DNA of 64,000 bases from Zymobacter palmae (GCF_003610015.1 NZ_AP018933.1:248001-312000); one strand, 5' to 3'. Shown: positions 41,400 to 54,839, counted from the first letter of the stretch. The notes: generated by a model from the letters alone, not told the origin. Program-made: numbers and translations.

Positions 41400-41705
41400 G
41401 GAAAGAAGGTCCATCGACTGATGGTCTGGAATCATGGCCCCGCGATAGAGGGGCGTGAGAAGGGGCTATTGTTCTTGTAAGACCCTCCCGCCTGTAAGGG
41501 GTGGTTATCGTTGTTGCAGCCTGGGGCTGGGGGAAGAAAAACACTCGATGTTGTTTTTGTTGAGCGCCGAGTTTTGTTTTTCGTCGCTACTCACCCAGGG
41601 TGAATAGAGGGGCGTGGCAGCGGCATTGTTCTTGTTGTCGCCTTTCTGTCGTATTGCCCTTTGTTTTTGTTGTGCAATACCCAGCAGAACCACCATCGTA
41701 CCCGT
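41400..41705 (-). ncRNA. crcZ: Putative CrcZ-type Hfq/Crc-sequestering small RNA
   Basis: This gene-free stretch between dksA and pcnB carries, on the minus strand, A-rich motifs of the kind Hfq/Crc binds (AAnAAnAA): CAACAAAAACAA (41661-41672), CAACAAGAACAA (41626-41637), AAAAACAAAA (41571-41582 region), CAACAAAAACAA (41551-41562), AACAACGA (about 41509-41517) and ACAAGAACAAT (41468-41478). In Pseudomonas crcZ sits at the same place, just upstream of pcnB and on the same strand, and its RNA is made of such motifs. No open frame here is plausible. The 5' end is guessed from a sigma-54-like site (41715-41730). The 3' end is guessed from a weak hairpin CCATC/GATGG (41411-41424), followed on the minus strand by a pyrimidine-rich CCTTCTTTCC. 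Both ends are inference. cbrA and cbrB are not present next to it. Confidence 0.62.
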
Positions 41706-41714
41706 CCTTCACAA

Positions 41715-41730
41715 TGCGGGAACCGTGCCG
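41715..41730 (-). promoter_or_regulatory. Sigma-54-like -24/-12 element before the putative crcZ
   Basis: Minus strand CGGCACGGTTCCCGCA against consensus TGGCACGNNNNTTGCA: the invariant GG and GC are 12 bp apart as required, with three mismatches elsewhere. An AT-rich AATCAATCAATAT follows upstream and could bind IHF. crcZ in Pseudomonas is sigma-54 and CbrB dependent; a CbrB-like site was not recognised. Confidence 0.4.
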
Positions 41731-42015
41731 ATATTGATTGATTTGCTTGAATATCATGAGGTTATGAAGATTGAGCTGTCAGTGTGCCTATGCAGGAAGA
41801 GTGTCGGAGGCACCGGGCGGTTCAATGGCGTGCATTTTGTGAACCAAAATGGTGCGCAATTGTTCTTTTTTGGTGCGTGATTGCTAAGCGCTTTCCGGAG
41901 GTACGGTATCTACTGCGTTGATCGGAATGATTATTTCTGATGCTGCAGAGCTATCGAGTACTGAAGATGTATGGGCAGGAAAAAATGAGGATCAAGGGGA
42001 GGGCGAGCAGGCAGA
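41731..42015. other. Gene-free upstream region of the putative sRNA
   Basis: About 285 bp between the candidate sRNA promoter and the dksA terminator. It contains one more A-rich minus-strand motif AAAAAAGAACAA (41860-41871) and a GTGCC/GGCAC inverted repeat near 41785-41815, which might belong to a longer RNA or to an activator site. No open frame is credible. Confidence 0.45.
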
Positions 42016-42045
42016 TGCAAGAAAGGCCTGCAGTCGCAGGCCTTT
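42016..42045 (-). terminator. Terminator after dksA
   Basis: Stem AAAGGCCTGC/GCAGGCCTTT (42022-42031 with 42036-42045) with a 4-nt loop; on the minus strand it is followed by TCTTG. It lies about 10 bp past the dksA stop. Confidence 0.85.
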
Positions 42046-42054
42046 CCTCAGATA

Positions 42055-42495
42055 TCAGTGACCGCCGAGTTGGCGTTCTTTGAGTTCTGCCAGTGTCTTG
42101 CAGTCGATGCACTGTGTCGCTGTGGGACGAGCTTCCAGACGACGAATGCCGATTTCGACACCGCAATCTTCGCAGTAGCCGTAATCATCTTCATCGATGT
42201 GTTCGATGGTTTCGTTGATCTTCTTGAGCAGCTTGCGTTCACGATCACGCGTACGCAGTTCAAGGTTGAAGCCTTCTTCCTGTGTCGCACGGTCCGCAGG
42301 GTCCGCATAGTTGTTGGCTTCTTCTTGAAGATGGCGAACGGTGCGGTCGACTTCTTCCATCAGGTCCTGTTTCCAGTTCAGCAGGATCTGGCGGAAGTGC
42401 TCAAGCTGCTTCTCGTTCATGTACTCTTCGCCAGGAGCTGGCTCGTACGGTTTAAACTTGTTCAGCGCTTCTGGGATATTATCGGCAACTGCCAT
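42055..42495 (-). CDS. dksA: RNA polymerase-binding transcription factor DksA
   Basis: ppGpp cofactor that enters the RNA polymerase secondary channel and controls rRNA and amino-acid promoters. The 146-residue product has the coiled-coil tip DPADRA with the two key Asp residues, RERKLLKKINETIEHI, and the zinc finger YGYCEDCGVEIGIRRLEARP with CIDCKTLAE. Start 42495 has a GAGGC site; the longer frame from 42576 is less likely. The gluQ and cbrAB genes that follow dksA in Pseudomonas are absent. Confidence 0.96.
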   Translation of the reverse strand: MAVADNIPEALNKFKPYEPAPGEEYMNEKQLEHFRQILLNWKQDLMEEVDRTVRHLQEEANNYADPADRATQEEGFNLELRTRDRERKLLKKINETIEHIDEDDYGYCEDCGVEIGIRRLEARPTATQCIDCKTLAELKERQLGGH

Positions 42496-42680
42496 GGGTA
42501 ATGCCTCATTACGCAGTGTGACTTGAGCCGCATTGGCCGCAGCAGATGGGGTGGCAGCGTTGCGATTGCCTCCCATCGAAGGTAGAGCCTTTTATCTAAA
42601 AACGACAGCCAATGCAACAGTAAAAACGGTATTTGGCGTTGTTCGACGCTTTGACACCCCCATCGTTTTCAGGAGCGCCT

Positions 42681-43382
42681 GTGAATTATCCCTTACTCTC
42701 CTCCGGAACGCTGTTACGACGCTACAAGCGATTCCTGGCGGATATCCTGCTTGATGATGGTCGAGAGGTTACCGCGCACTGCGCCAATACCGGTGCTATG
42801 ACCGGGCTCTTGCAGGAAGGTGCCCGAGTATGGCTGTCTTTTCACGATGACCCCAGACGCAAGCTGGCATGGAGCTGGGAGCTGATCGAAGTTGAGACGA
42901 CAACAGGCCCAGCACTGGCCTCCGTCAATACCGCACGGACTAACGGCCTTGTCCGCGAAGCGCTCGACAATGGCGTGATTCTTGACGATATCGCGTCATG
43001 CAGGTCAGAAGTGAAAGTGGACGATGCACGGCTGGATTTCAAGCTGCTTGATCATTTGGGTCATACAACTTGGGTCGAAGTGAAGCAGGTAACGCTGTTG
43101 GAAGGCGATGGGGTCGGTGCGTTTCCAGATGCCGTCAGTACACGCGCGCTTCGGCACGTGCAGACCTTGGAGGCGCGGGTGGCTGAAGGGGACCGCGCCA
43201 TGTTGCTGTTCTGTGCCACCCATACGGGCATCGCGGCTGTAAGGCCAGCGGCTGACATTCACCCTGCTTATGCAGAAGCGGTGAAAGCCGCCGCTGAGCG
43301 TGGCGTCCAGATCAGGGCGTACGGATGCCATATCGACCCCCATGCCATGACCTTGACGCACGCGTTGCCGGTACTGCTCTAA
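42681..43382 (+). CDS. sfsA: Sugar fermentation stimulation protein homologue SfsA
   Basis: SfsA family protein of 233 residues; the E. coli protein binds DNA and was linked to maltose metabolism, and the family fold resembles nucleases, so the true role is unclear. Seen: LLRRYKRFLADILLDDGREVTAHCANTG in pieces, GLVREALDNGVI, WVEVKQVTLLEGDGVGAFPDAVSTRA, and the C-terminal YGCHIDPHAM. The GTG start at 42681 follows AGGAG (42671-42675). It is divergent from dksA. Its stop overlaps the metW stop by four bases on the opposite strand. Confidence 0.94.
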   Translation: MNYPLLSSGTLLRRYKRFLADILLDDGREVTAHCANTGAMTGLLQEGARVWLSFHDDPRRKLAWSWELIEVETTTGPALASVNTARTNGLVREALDNGVILDDIASCRSEVKVDDARLDFKLLDHLGHTTWVEVKQVTLLEGDGVGAFPDAVSTRALRHVQTLEARVAEGDRAMLLFCATHTGIAAVRPAADIHPAYAEAVKAAAERGVQIRAYGCHIDPHAMTLTHALPVLL

Positions 43383-43972
43383 CGGCGGATACGGAACACC
43401 GCCATTCGGCTTAGCATGCTGGGCCATGTTCGGCTGGTCCAATGACCGATGCCGCCATCCTTGCCCACTGCTCGATCAACGATGGTATAGCCTCGCATTC
43501 GACACAGCTGTTCGAAGTCCTTGAACGTCGACAGGTGAATGTTCGGTGTGTCGTACCACGCATGCGGCAGCGCCTTGGAAACTGGCATACGGCCCTTCAT
43601 TCCAAGATGCAGACGGTGGCGCCAGTAGGCGAAGTTCGGGAAGGTGATGATGCACTCGCGTGCAATGCGCAGCATCTCATCAAGCGCCTTATCGGGGCGC
43701 TTCAAGGCCTGCAGGGCTTGCGTCATGATCACCAGATCGAACGCATCATCGCGGATGTTGTGTAGCCCCTCGTTGATATCCTGTTCGATGACATCGACAC
43801 CGCGTTCTAGGCATACGTTGATGCGCACAGGATCTATCTCAAGGCCGTAGCCTGTCGCCTGCTTATCACGTGCCAGTACTTCCAGCAGTTCGCCATCACC
43901 GCACCCAAGGTCGAGCACGCGACTGCCTGGCGCAACCCAGTCGTGAATCAGGGCCAGATCAGGACGCAGCAT
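43379..43972 (-). CDS. metW: Methionine biosynthesis protein MetW
   Basis: SAM-dependent methyltransferase-like protein of 197 residues that works with MetX in methionine synthesis in many proteobacteria. Seen: the SAM motif [44 protein letters not shown] and [12 protein letters not shown]. Start 43972 is preferred: GAGGAAACGACC precedes it and [13 protein letters not shown] is the family start; the longer frame begins at 44005. It overlaps the end of metX by 14 bases, so they are co-translated. Confidence 0.95.
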   Translation of the reverse strand: MLRPDLALIHDWVAPGSRVLDLGCGDGELLEVLARDKQATGYGLEIDPVRINVCLERGVDVIEQDINEGLHNIRDDAFDLVIMTQALQALKRPDKALDEMLRIARECIITFPNFAYWRHRLHLGMKGRMPVSKALPHAWYDTPNIHLSTFKDFEQLCRMRGYTIVDRAVGKDGGIGHWTSRTWPSMLSRMAVFRIRR

Positions 43973-45143
43973 GGTCGTTTCCTCTGTTGTGGTGATGCGT
44001 GTCATCCGATGGCGCTGCCATTGCGTGGCTGAGGAAGTTCTTCAGCACCGTTTCATAGCGTTCGTCGGGCAGCAGAAAGGCATCGTGACCGTGCGGGGAT
44101 TCGATGTTGACGTAGCTGACGCGTTTGTCTGCTTCCACTAGCGCCTCAACGATTTCACGTGACCTTGCCGGCGTAAAGCGCCAGTCACTCGAGAAGCTGA
44201 TGATCAGGAAGCGGCACTGCGACTTGGCGAATGTCGCGGCCAGATCGCCATTGTGATCGCGCGCAGGGTCGAAATAGTCCAGCGCCTTCGTCATCAACAG
44301 ATAGGTGTTGGCGTCGAAGCTGTTGGAGAAGTTGTTGCCTTGATAGCGCAGATAGGACTCGATCTCGAATTCGACATCATAGCCGAAGTTGAGCGCACTA
44401 CGCAGGTCACGTCCGAACTTGCGACCCATAGCCGCTTCGGAAAGATACGTGATGTGCCCGATCATGCGCGCCAGTTTTAGTCCGTGGCGCGGGCGCGTGT
44501 CGTGCTGGTAATACCAGCCCTCATGGAAATCGGGGTCAGAACGAATGGCCTGACGAGCCACCTCGTTGAACGCAATGTTTTGAGCAGACAGGCGCGGTGT
44601 CGATGCAATCACGATGGCATTGGCGATGCGATCGGGGTACAGGATGGCCCATGTCTGAACCTGCATGCCCCCTAGACTGCCGCCGATGACAGCCGCAAAT
44701 CGCTCGATTCCAAGATGATCCGCAAGGCGTGCCTGACTGTGTACCCAATCGGGTACCGTCATCATCGGAAACTCCGGTCCCCACAGCTTTCCGGTGGCCG
44801 GGTTTATGGCATTGGGGCCAGTGCTGCCATGGCAGCCGCCTAGGTTGTTGAGTGAGATGACAAAGAATCGGTCGGTATCAATGCTCTTGCCTGGGCCAAT
44901 GTGCTTGTCCCACCAGCCCGGTTTCCGATCACCTTCGTGGAAGCCGGCAGCATGATGATTGCCACCCAGGGCATGACAGACGAGCACGGCATTGCTTCGT
45001 TGTTCATTGAGCGTGCCATAGGTCTCATAGACCAGTTCATAGTGCTCTAGCGTCTGTCCGCAGGCCAGCGCCAGCGGCTCATCGAACGCCGCTCTGTGTG
45101 GACCAGACAGATTCAGGGCCGTCTGACTGTCGGTGTGTGTCAT
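43959..45143 (-). CDS. metX: Homoserine O-acyltransferase MetX (probably succinyltransferase)
   Basis: Alpha/beta-hydrolase enzyme activating homoserine for methionine synthesis. The 394-residue product shows [12 protein letters not shown], the nucleophile elbow [21 protein letters not shown] with the catalytic Asp nearby, and SPHGHDAFL with the catalytic His. MetX proteins paired with MetW in gammaproteobacteria are mostly succinyltransferases, so succinyl-CoA is inferred, not seen. Its start overlaps the yggT stop (ATGA). The last 20 residues are His/Asp-rich. Confidence 0.95.
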   Translation of the reverse strand: MTHTDSQTALNLSGPHRAAFDEPLALACGQTLEHYELVYETYGTLNEQRSNAVLVCHALGGNHHAAGFHEGDRKPGWWDKHIGPGKSIDTDRFFVISLNNLGGCHGSTGPNAINPATGKLWGPEFPMMTVPDWVHSQARLADHLGIERFAAVIGGSLGGMQVQTWAILYPDRIANAIVIASTPRLSAQNIAFNEVARQAIRSDPDFHEGWYYQHDTRPRHGLKLARMIGHITYLSEAAMGRKFGRDLRSALNFGYDVEFEIESYLRYQGNNFSNSFDANTYLLMTKALDYFDPARDHNGDLAATFAKSQCRFLIISFSSDWRFTPARSREIVEALVEADKRVSYVNIESPHGHDAFLLPDERYETVLKNFLSHAMAAPSDDTHHHNRGNDHAAS

Positions 45144-45724
45144 TGAAGTCCTACGATGATCAGTTTTTGAATTATGAGTATGTTGTTCGCTAGATTGATC
45201 ACGATGCTTTGAAGAATTGTTATACCAAAGATGACGATTAGCGGACTGATATCAATCATGCCGCCCAGCGGCGGAATGATGCGCTGCAAAGGCGCCAGAA
45301 TCGGACGTGTGATCTGGGCGATCAGCAGCGGAGCAGGATGAGTCGGCTGAGGGGCGATCCAACTCATGATGGCCAGCGCGATGATGGCGAGCATGTACAT
45401 GCGCAGCAGGGTGTAGAACGTTCCCAGTACGCCGGCACAGAGCAATGCCGCAATGTTGCCGAGTGATACCGGCATCATCTTGCTGAGTACCGCACTGGTG
45501 ATGGCGCTGAACAGTAGTGCCGCCACCAGCGTGGCAGGGTCGAAGTGGCGACCCGGGCGCAGCACCTTCTGCAGAGGAGCGACCAGCCAGTCCGTTGCCT
45601 TGATGATGCCCTGTACCAGCGGGTTGTAGAAGTCGGCCCGTGCAAAATGCAGTGCGAAGCGCATCATCAAAATGAACAGATAGAGCTGGAACAGCTGTAC
45701 GAATAGCCAAAGTGTAGAAGGCAC
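45140..45724 (-). CDS. yggT: YggT family membrane protein
   Basis: Inner-membrane protein of 194 residues with two YggT modules and about four to six hydrophobic segments; the function is unknown, possibly in osmotic or ion homeostasis or cell-envelope function. Each module has the pattern PxxxPLxRxLRP or [25 protein letters not shown]. The GTG start at 45724 follows GGAGG with 6-nt spacing. It lies between proC and metX in the conserved yggS-proC-yggT-metX-metW order. Confidence 0.92.
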   Translation of the reverse strand: MPSTLWLFVQLFQLYLFILMMRFALHFARADFYNPLVQGIIKATDWLVAPLQKVLRPGRHFDPATLVAALLFSAITSAVLSKMMPVSLGNIAALLCAGVLGTFYTLLRMYMLAIIALAIMSWIAPQPTHPAPLLIAQITRPILAPLQRIIPPLGGMIDISPLIVIFGITILQSIVINLANNILIIQKLIIVGLQ

Positions 45725-45786
45725 GTTGATCCTCCGGAAGAAGTGCGTGATTAGGTCATCGAAGACCTGATAGTGCCATGAAGAGA

Positions 45787-46614
45787 TTACTGACTGCCAA
45801 GTGACTCGCCTAGTTCTTCAGCGCGGTTGAAGCAAGCCTGAACGGCATCATTGACCAGCTGTTCGAAGCCGTGGTCCTGAAAATGGAAGATAGCGCGTTC
45901 GGTGGTGCCATTGGGAGACATCACGCGTTTCTTGAACTCTTCAGGAGCATCTTCGCTGGCATCGCACATACGGGCAGCGCCCAGTGCAGTTTGGATAATA
46001 AGGCGACGAGCGCTTTCCAGCGGCATGCCTTGTTCGATAGCCGCTTTCTCCAATGCTTCCATCAGATAGAAAAAGTAGGCTGGAGCACTGCCGGCAATAG
46101 CCGTGACGGTACTCAGCAGACGTTCTTCATTCACCCACTCGGTAATGCCAACGGCTGACATCAGGTCAGAAGCCAGCGTGCACTGTTCCTTGGAAACCGC
46201 ATCGGTGGCGTACAGACCGCATGCCCCAGTGCCAACGAGCGATGGCGTGTTTGGCATAGCACGCACGATGGCATCATAGCCGCCCAACCAACGACTTAGA
46301 GTGGCGCAGGTAAGTCCTGCAGCTACCGACAGAATCAGAGGACGCTGACGGGCAACGATATCGGTGACCTGCGCACAGACCTCTTTCATCACCTGTGGCT
46401 TGACGGCCAGCACCACAACGTCAGCTTGAGCAATGGCATTGCAGTTGTCGGTGGTGGTTTGGATGCCATAGCGTGCCTGCAGCGGGGCCAGCGTTTTGTC
46501 GCTACGTGCGGTGGCAATGATGCGTTCGGCCGGATGCCCGGTATTGATCAGGCCAGCAATGATGGCTTCAGCCATATGGCCTGCGCCGATGAAGCTCAGG
46601 GTTTTGCTATGCAT
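45787..46614 (-). CDS. proC: Pyrroline-5-carboxylate reductase
   Basis: Last step of proline synthesis. The 275-residue product has the NAD(P)H motif FIGAGHMAEAIIAGL, VVLAVKPQVM, RAMPNTPSLVGTGACGLY and the C-terminal domain AGSAPAYFFYLMEALEKAAIEQGMP followed by MSPNGTTERAIFHF. It lies between yggS and yggT on the minus strand, with about 60-100 bp gaps on each side. Confidence 0.97.
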   Translation of the reverse strand: MHSKTLSFIGAGHMAEAIIAGLINTGHPAERIIATARSDKTLAPLQARYGIQTTTDNCNAIAQADVVVLAVKPQVMKEVCAQVTDIVARQRPLILSVAAGLTCATLSRWLGGYDAIVRAMPNTPSLVGTGACGLYATDAVSKEQCTLASDLMSAVGITEWVNEERLLSTVTAIAGSAPAYFFYLMEALEKAAIEQGMPLESARRLIIQTALGAARMCDASEDAPEEFKKRVMSPNGTTERAIFHFQDHGFEQLVNDAVQACFNRAEELGESLGSQ

Positions 46615-46712
46615 TGAAAGATCCTTGTCCGTAAGGGAGTGTCGTTACCACGCCTTACCGCATGATGTTGTACTGTCAGCGCTTCTTCAACCCGTGAACG
46701 CATCGAAAGAGA

Positions 46713-47453
46713 TCAATGTGCCGTGCCATAGTCACGTTCACCGAATATGGCGGTACCGATGCGCACGATCGTTGCGCCTTCTGCTACAGCATCGTCCATA
46801 TCAGCGGTCATGCCCATTGAAAGCGTATCCCATGGGGCGTCGGGAAACTGCTGGCATAGCTGATCGCGCAATTCACGTAGTGCCTTGAATGGCGCGCGAC
46901 GCAGTGAAGGATCCTCTGCTTTGGCGGGAATCGTCATCAGCCCTCTCAGCGTCAGATGGGGAAGCGCAAGGATTTCCTCAACAACACTGGCGGCGTCTTC
47001 GGGAAGCACGCCAGACTTATTGGGATCACGGCTAATGTTGACCTGCAGACAGATTTGCAGTGGCGCATGCCCTTCAGGGCGTTGGGCGTCAAGACGTCGA
47101 GCGATTTTGACGCGATCGACCGTGTGCACCCAGTCGAAATGGGTGGCCGCTTCCCGTGTCTTGTTGGACTGTAGTGCACCAATGAAATGCCACTCGATAT
47201 CCAGATCTTCCAAGGAAGGCTGCTTGCCCAGCGCATCCTGCATGTAGTTTTCGCCAAAGGCCCGCTGCCCGGCGTTGTAGGCTTCGCGAATTTCTTCGGC
47301 AGGGCGCGTCTTGCTCACGGCCAGCAGTTGAGCGCTGTCCGAAGCTCGGCCCGCTGAGGCAAGAGCCTGTTGCAAGTGCTGCTGCGTTGCGTGCAGGCGC
47401 GAAGTAACGGAGTTGGGAGAAGCACAGGCGGAAGAGGGCGTATCGAGAGACAT
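46713..47453 (-). CDS. yggS: YggS family pyridoxal phosphate homeostasis protein
   Basis: PLP-binding protein (COG0325) of 246 residues with no known catalytic activity, involved in B6 and amino-acid homeostasis. Seen: the PLP lysine in LLAVSKTRPAEEI, GQRAFGENYMQDALGK, WHFIGALQSNK, and the C-terminal LSMGMTADMDDAVAEGATIVRIGTAIFG in segments. Start 47453 has AGGAATACTCC upstream; ATG 47471 is an alternative with weaker context. First of the yggS-proC-yggT-metXW series and divergent from tyrS. Confidence 0.95.
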   Translation of the reverse strand: MSLDTPSSACASPNSVTSRLHATQQHLQQALASAGRASDSAQLLAVSKTRPAEEIREAYNAGQRAFGENYMQDALGKQPSLEDLDIEWHFIGALQSNKTREAATHFDWVHTVDRVKIARRLDAQRPEGHAPLQICLQVNISRDPNKSGVLPEDAASVVEEILALPHLTLRGLMTIPAKAEDPSLRRAPFKALRELRDQLCQQFPDAPWDTLSMGMTADMDDAVAEGATIVRIGTAIFGERDYGTAH

Positions 47454-47734
47454 GGAGTATTCCTGCGACATATATCAATACAAAAGAGCGATATAGGCAC
47501 GGCATGGCGCTCATGCGTGGTGGCCTATCATCGTAACTGGGCATGCAGGGCAGATGTATGGCTGCGGGTGAAGCGCTTATCCGCCCAGGCCGGAGTGTCG
47601 TGGCGTCGGTTACAACGCTTGAAAGTGTATCCGAGTCATGATCGCCAAGAGGTGTCATGCTAACATGGCGCCATTCGCGCGCGCTTGGCAAGAGTGCGTC
47701 GTGTGACCGTTTCAGGACTCGAGAGACGTTGATA

Positions 47735-48943
47735 ATGACTGATATCAAGGATGCACTGTCGCTGATCACGCGCGGCACAGAAGAGGTTCTGCCCGAAGAC
47801 GGGCTGGTTGAGAAGCTGCGAAGCGGTCGACCGCTTCGCGTCAAAGCCGGCTTCGATCCGACTGCGCCTGATCTGCACCTAGGCCATACCGTACTGCTGA
47901 CCAAACTGCGCCAGTTTCAAGATCTAGGACATGAAGTCATGTTCCTAATTGGTGATTTTACTGGTCGTATCGGTGACCCGACGGGCAAGAACGTAACGCG
48001 TAAGCCGCTGACGGAAGAGCAGGTCCAGCAAAACGCCAAGACCTATCAAGAGCAGGTCTTCAAAGTGCTCGACCCTGCCAAGACGCGAGTCGTGTTCAAC
48101 TCCGAATGGATGAGCAAACTGTCATCCGTACAGATGATCGAACTGACGGCACAGTCAACGGTGGCTCGCATGCTTGAACGCGACGATTTTGAAAAGCGTT
48201 ATAAAAGCGGTCAGTCCATCTCGATCCACGAATTCCTGTACCCGCTTATTCAAGGGTATGACTCCGTAGCGCTGGAAGCTGATATTGAACTAGGCGGTAC
48301 CGACCAGCGCTTCAACCTGCTGATGGGGCGCGAGCTTCAAAAGCATTATGGTCAGGAACCACAAACCGTCATCACCATGCCGATTCTGGAAGGGCTGGAT
48401 GGCGTACAGAAAATGTCGAAGTCTCTAGGCAACTACATCGGCGTAACAGAACGCCCAGGTGAAATGTTCCGCAAGTTGGTGTCGATCCCTGATGCCATCA
48501 TGTGGCGCTACTTCGAACTGCTGTCGCTGCGCTCCACGCAGGAAATCGACGCGTTCAAACAGCAAGTGGCTGACGGTGCTAACCCGCGAGATATCAAAAT
48601 GGAGCTCGCCCGTGAGATCGTAGCGCGTTACCACGGCGAAGAAGCAGCGGCCAATGCGCATAAAGGTAGCGGGAACCAATTGAGCGAAGGTGAACTGCCC
48701 GAAGACATGCCGCACGTTGTTGTGACCTACAGCGGTATCGACGCTGCGCCCATTGCTTCAGTGCTCAACCAAGCGGGACTGGTGACAAACAGCGCACAAG
48801 CAAAGGATCTGCTGAAGAACGGACGCGTGAAGGTGGATCAGGAAACCGTGGCGCCAAGCACCATGCTGGCGTTTGGTAAAACCTACACCATTCAAGCGGG
48901 CAAACGCCGTTTTGCGACCGTAGAGGTTAAGCTTGAAGGATGA
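47735..48943 (+). CDS. tyrS: Tyrosyl-tRNA synthetase
   Basis: Class I aminoacyl-tRNA synthetase, 402 residues. Seen: [16 protein letters not shown] (HIGH-type HLGH), [16 protein letters not shown], the Gly-rich [26 protein letters not shown] (KMSKS) and a C-terminal S4-like domain ([17 protein letters not shown]). It is the subclass typical of Pseudomonas TyrS/TyrZ rather than the E. coli type. Start ATG 47735 is in the weak context GAGAGACGTTGATA. It is followed by a terminator, a hexamer repeat and the rRNA operon. Confidence 0.97.
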   Translation: MTDIKDALSLITRGTEEVLPEDGLVEKLRSGRPLRVKAGFDPTAPDLHLGHTVLLTKLRQFQDLGHEVMFLIGDFTGRIGDPTGKNVTRKPLTEEQVQQNAKTYQEQVFKVLDPAKTRVVFNSEWMSKLSSVQMIELTAQSTVARMLERDDFEKRYKSGQSISIHEFLYPLIQGYDSVALEADIELGGTDQRFNLLMGRELQKHYGQEPQTVITMPILEGLDGVQKMSKSLGNYIGVTERPGEMFRKLVSIPDAIMWRYFELLSLRSTQEIDAFKQQVADGANPRDIKMELAREIVARYHGEEAAANAHKGSGNQLSEGELPEDMPHVVVTYSGIDAAPIASVLNQAGLVTNSAQAKDLLKNGRVKVDQETVAPSTMLAFGKTYTIQAGKRRFATVEVKLEG

Positions 48944-49015
48944 ACGGCCGATAAGATCGAAGTGAACGATCAATCACAGCCTAGCTCCTATAGTTTCTAT
49001 GCTTGTTGAATTAAG

Positions 49016-49049
49016 AGCCTCACTGTTGCGCAGCAGTGAGGCTTTTTTT
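49016..49049 (+). terminator. Terminator after tyrS
   Basis: Stem AGCCTCACTG/CAGTGAGGCT (49016-49025, 49034-49043) with an 8-nt loop and a seven-T run. Confidence 0.93.
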
Positions 49050-49054
49050 ATGTT

Positions 49055-49120
49055 GCCAAAGCCAAAGCCAAAGCCAAAGCCAAAGCCAAAGCCAAAGCCA
49101 AAGCCAAAGCCAAAGCCAAA
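49055..49120 (+). repeat. Hexanucleotide tandem repeat (GCCAAA)11
   Basis: Eleven perfect copies of GCCAAA (66 bp) directly after the tyrS terminator and upstream of the rRNA promoters. There is no coding sense on either strand. It is a candidate variable-number repeat. Confidence 0.97.
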
Positions 49121-49174
49121 AGAACCTCCTAGCAAGAAGTGGGCCGAGTGTTTGAAATAAAGATCACAAAGCCC

Positions 49175-49203
49175 TTGCCAACCCCCGGTGATCTCTGTAA
49201 AGT
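49175..49203 (+). promoter_or_regulatory. rRNA promoter P1
   Basis: TTGCCA (49175-49180), a 17-bp spacer and TAAAGT (49198-49203), followed by the GC-rich ACGCCCTCGC typical of stringently controlled rRNA promoters. Confidence 0.65.
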
Positions 49204-49330
49204 ACGCCCTCGCTGCCAGGGCAAACGCCGGGTGGCGCGGAAGCTAACCTCTTGTAGGTCTTCGCTTTTTTTGAAGAGGTTTCAGTTGAGATGGTCGTAT
49301 CGTCTCCTGAAATGATCGCCAAATTGGCGG

Positions 49331-49358
49331 TTGACAAAATCTTCAGAAAATGTAGAAT
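49331..49358 (+). promoter_or_regulatory. rRNA promoter P2
   Basis: Perfect -35 TTGACA (49331-49336), a 16-bp spacer and TAGAAT (49353-49358), about 190 bp before 16S. Confidence 0.75.
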
Positions 49359-49397
49359 GTGCTTCCACTTGCTGAGCAGCAAACGCCGCTCGCAAGA

Positions 49398-49409
49398 CGC
49401 TCTTTAACA
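49398..49409 (+). promoter_or_regulatory. BoxA antitermination element in the rRNA leader
   Basis: CGCTCTTTAACA matches the NusB/S10 boxA consensus TGCTCTTTAACA with one difference; it lies between P2 and the 16S gene. A second copy lies in the 16S-23S spacer. Confidence 0.85.
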
Positions 49410-49546
49410 AGATGATCAGGCAATTTGTGTGGGTGCTTGAGGTTTTCGAAGTGAATCATCATTTCGAGCATCAAGTAGCTCATCGATTCAATGAGTTGTT
49501 TCGATACTCGAGCCGGATTGGTCACCTAATGACCAATGAAAGATTT

Positions 49547-51086
<1,540 letters not shown>

Positions 51087-51194
51087 AACGTAAAATGATC
51101 ACCTCGTGATCTTAAGTACCCACAACAAATTGCCTGATCTTGATAGAGCGAAGTACTGCAGGGGATATTCCCTGGCCGTGCGCAAGCAGTTGCC

Positions 51195-51271
<77 letters not shown>

Positions 51272-51280
51272 TTATTATAT

Positions 51281-51356
51281 GGGGCCATAGCTCAGCTGGG
51301 AGAGCGCCTGCCTTGCACGCAGGAGGTCAGGAGTTCGATCCTCCTTGGCTCCACCA
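51281..51356 (+). tRNA. tRNA-Ala (TGC)
   Basis: 76 nt; acceptor GGGGCCA pairs with TGGCTCC (one G-T pair), anticodon loop CTTGCAC gives TGC, CCA encoded. It is 9 bp after tRNA-Ile. Confidence 0.98.
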
Positions 51357-51700
51357 TCTGACTGTCTTGATGGCCGGTTACCCAGTACTTAGTTTAGTGA
51401 TCTAGCTTCTAGTCACGAACCAATCTTCATTGCCTGATGATTGATTATTAGAGAGTGTAATAATCAATACCACATCATGTGATGCATGTTGTTTCCTGAC
51501 TGTAAGCTTCTTGCTCGCAGTATTGCTCTTTAACAATGTAAATCATGCTGATGCCAAGTCCAATGGAACGCCGTCAGATTTTACTTCCTCGGAAGTAGCA
51601 TCCGATAGGCCGTGACATTGGCAAATGAGATACGTCTCAAGCGTATCCGGCGAAAATTGTTTTCGTTTGAATCGTGATCTATGACTCTTTCGGGTTATAT
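51357..51700 (+). other. 16S-23S spacer after the tRNAs, with boxA
   Basis: 344-bp transcribed spacer with no gene. A perfect boxA TGCTCTTTAACA lies at 51524-51535, and the flanks of 23S can pair to form the processing stalk. Confidence 0.8.
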
Positions 51701-54599
<2,899 letters not shown>

Positions 54600-54722
54600 T
54601 ATAACCCCAAAGGGTTATAGACACGATCCGAAAACAACGGATACGCGACGAGACGATCTCGGCCCAGCATGATTTACAGATTTAGGTTGCGGTGCCCTAG
54701 GCATCGAGACCGAACCGAATAC

Positions 54723-54839
54723 GCTTGACGACCATAGCGAGCGGGTACCACCTGATCCCATGCCGAACTCAGAAGTGAAACCGCTCAGCGCCGATGGTAG
54801 TGTGGGGCTTCCCCATGTGAGAGTAGGTCATCGTCAAGC
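54723..54839 (+). rRNA. rrf: 5S ribosomal RNA
   Basis: About 117 nt; terminal stem GCTTGACGA/TCGTCAAGC, internal CATGCCGAACTCAGAAGTGA and GAGAGTAGGTCATCG. It lies about 125 bp after 23S. The exact ends may differ by one or two bases. Confidence 0.96.

Noticed and set aside
41614..41880. 88-codon plus-strand frame over the dksA-pcnB gap
   Set aside because: No ribosome site or conserved feature; its Phe/Leu-rich content reflects T-rich complements of the A-rich RNA motifs.
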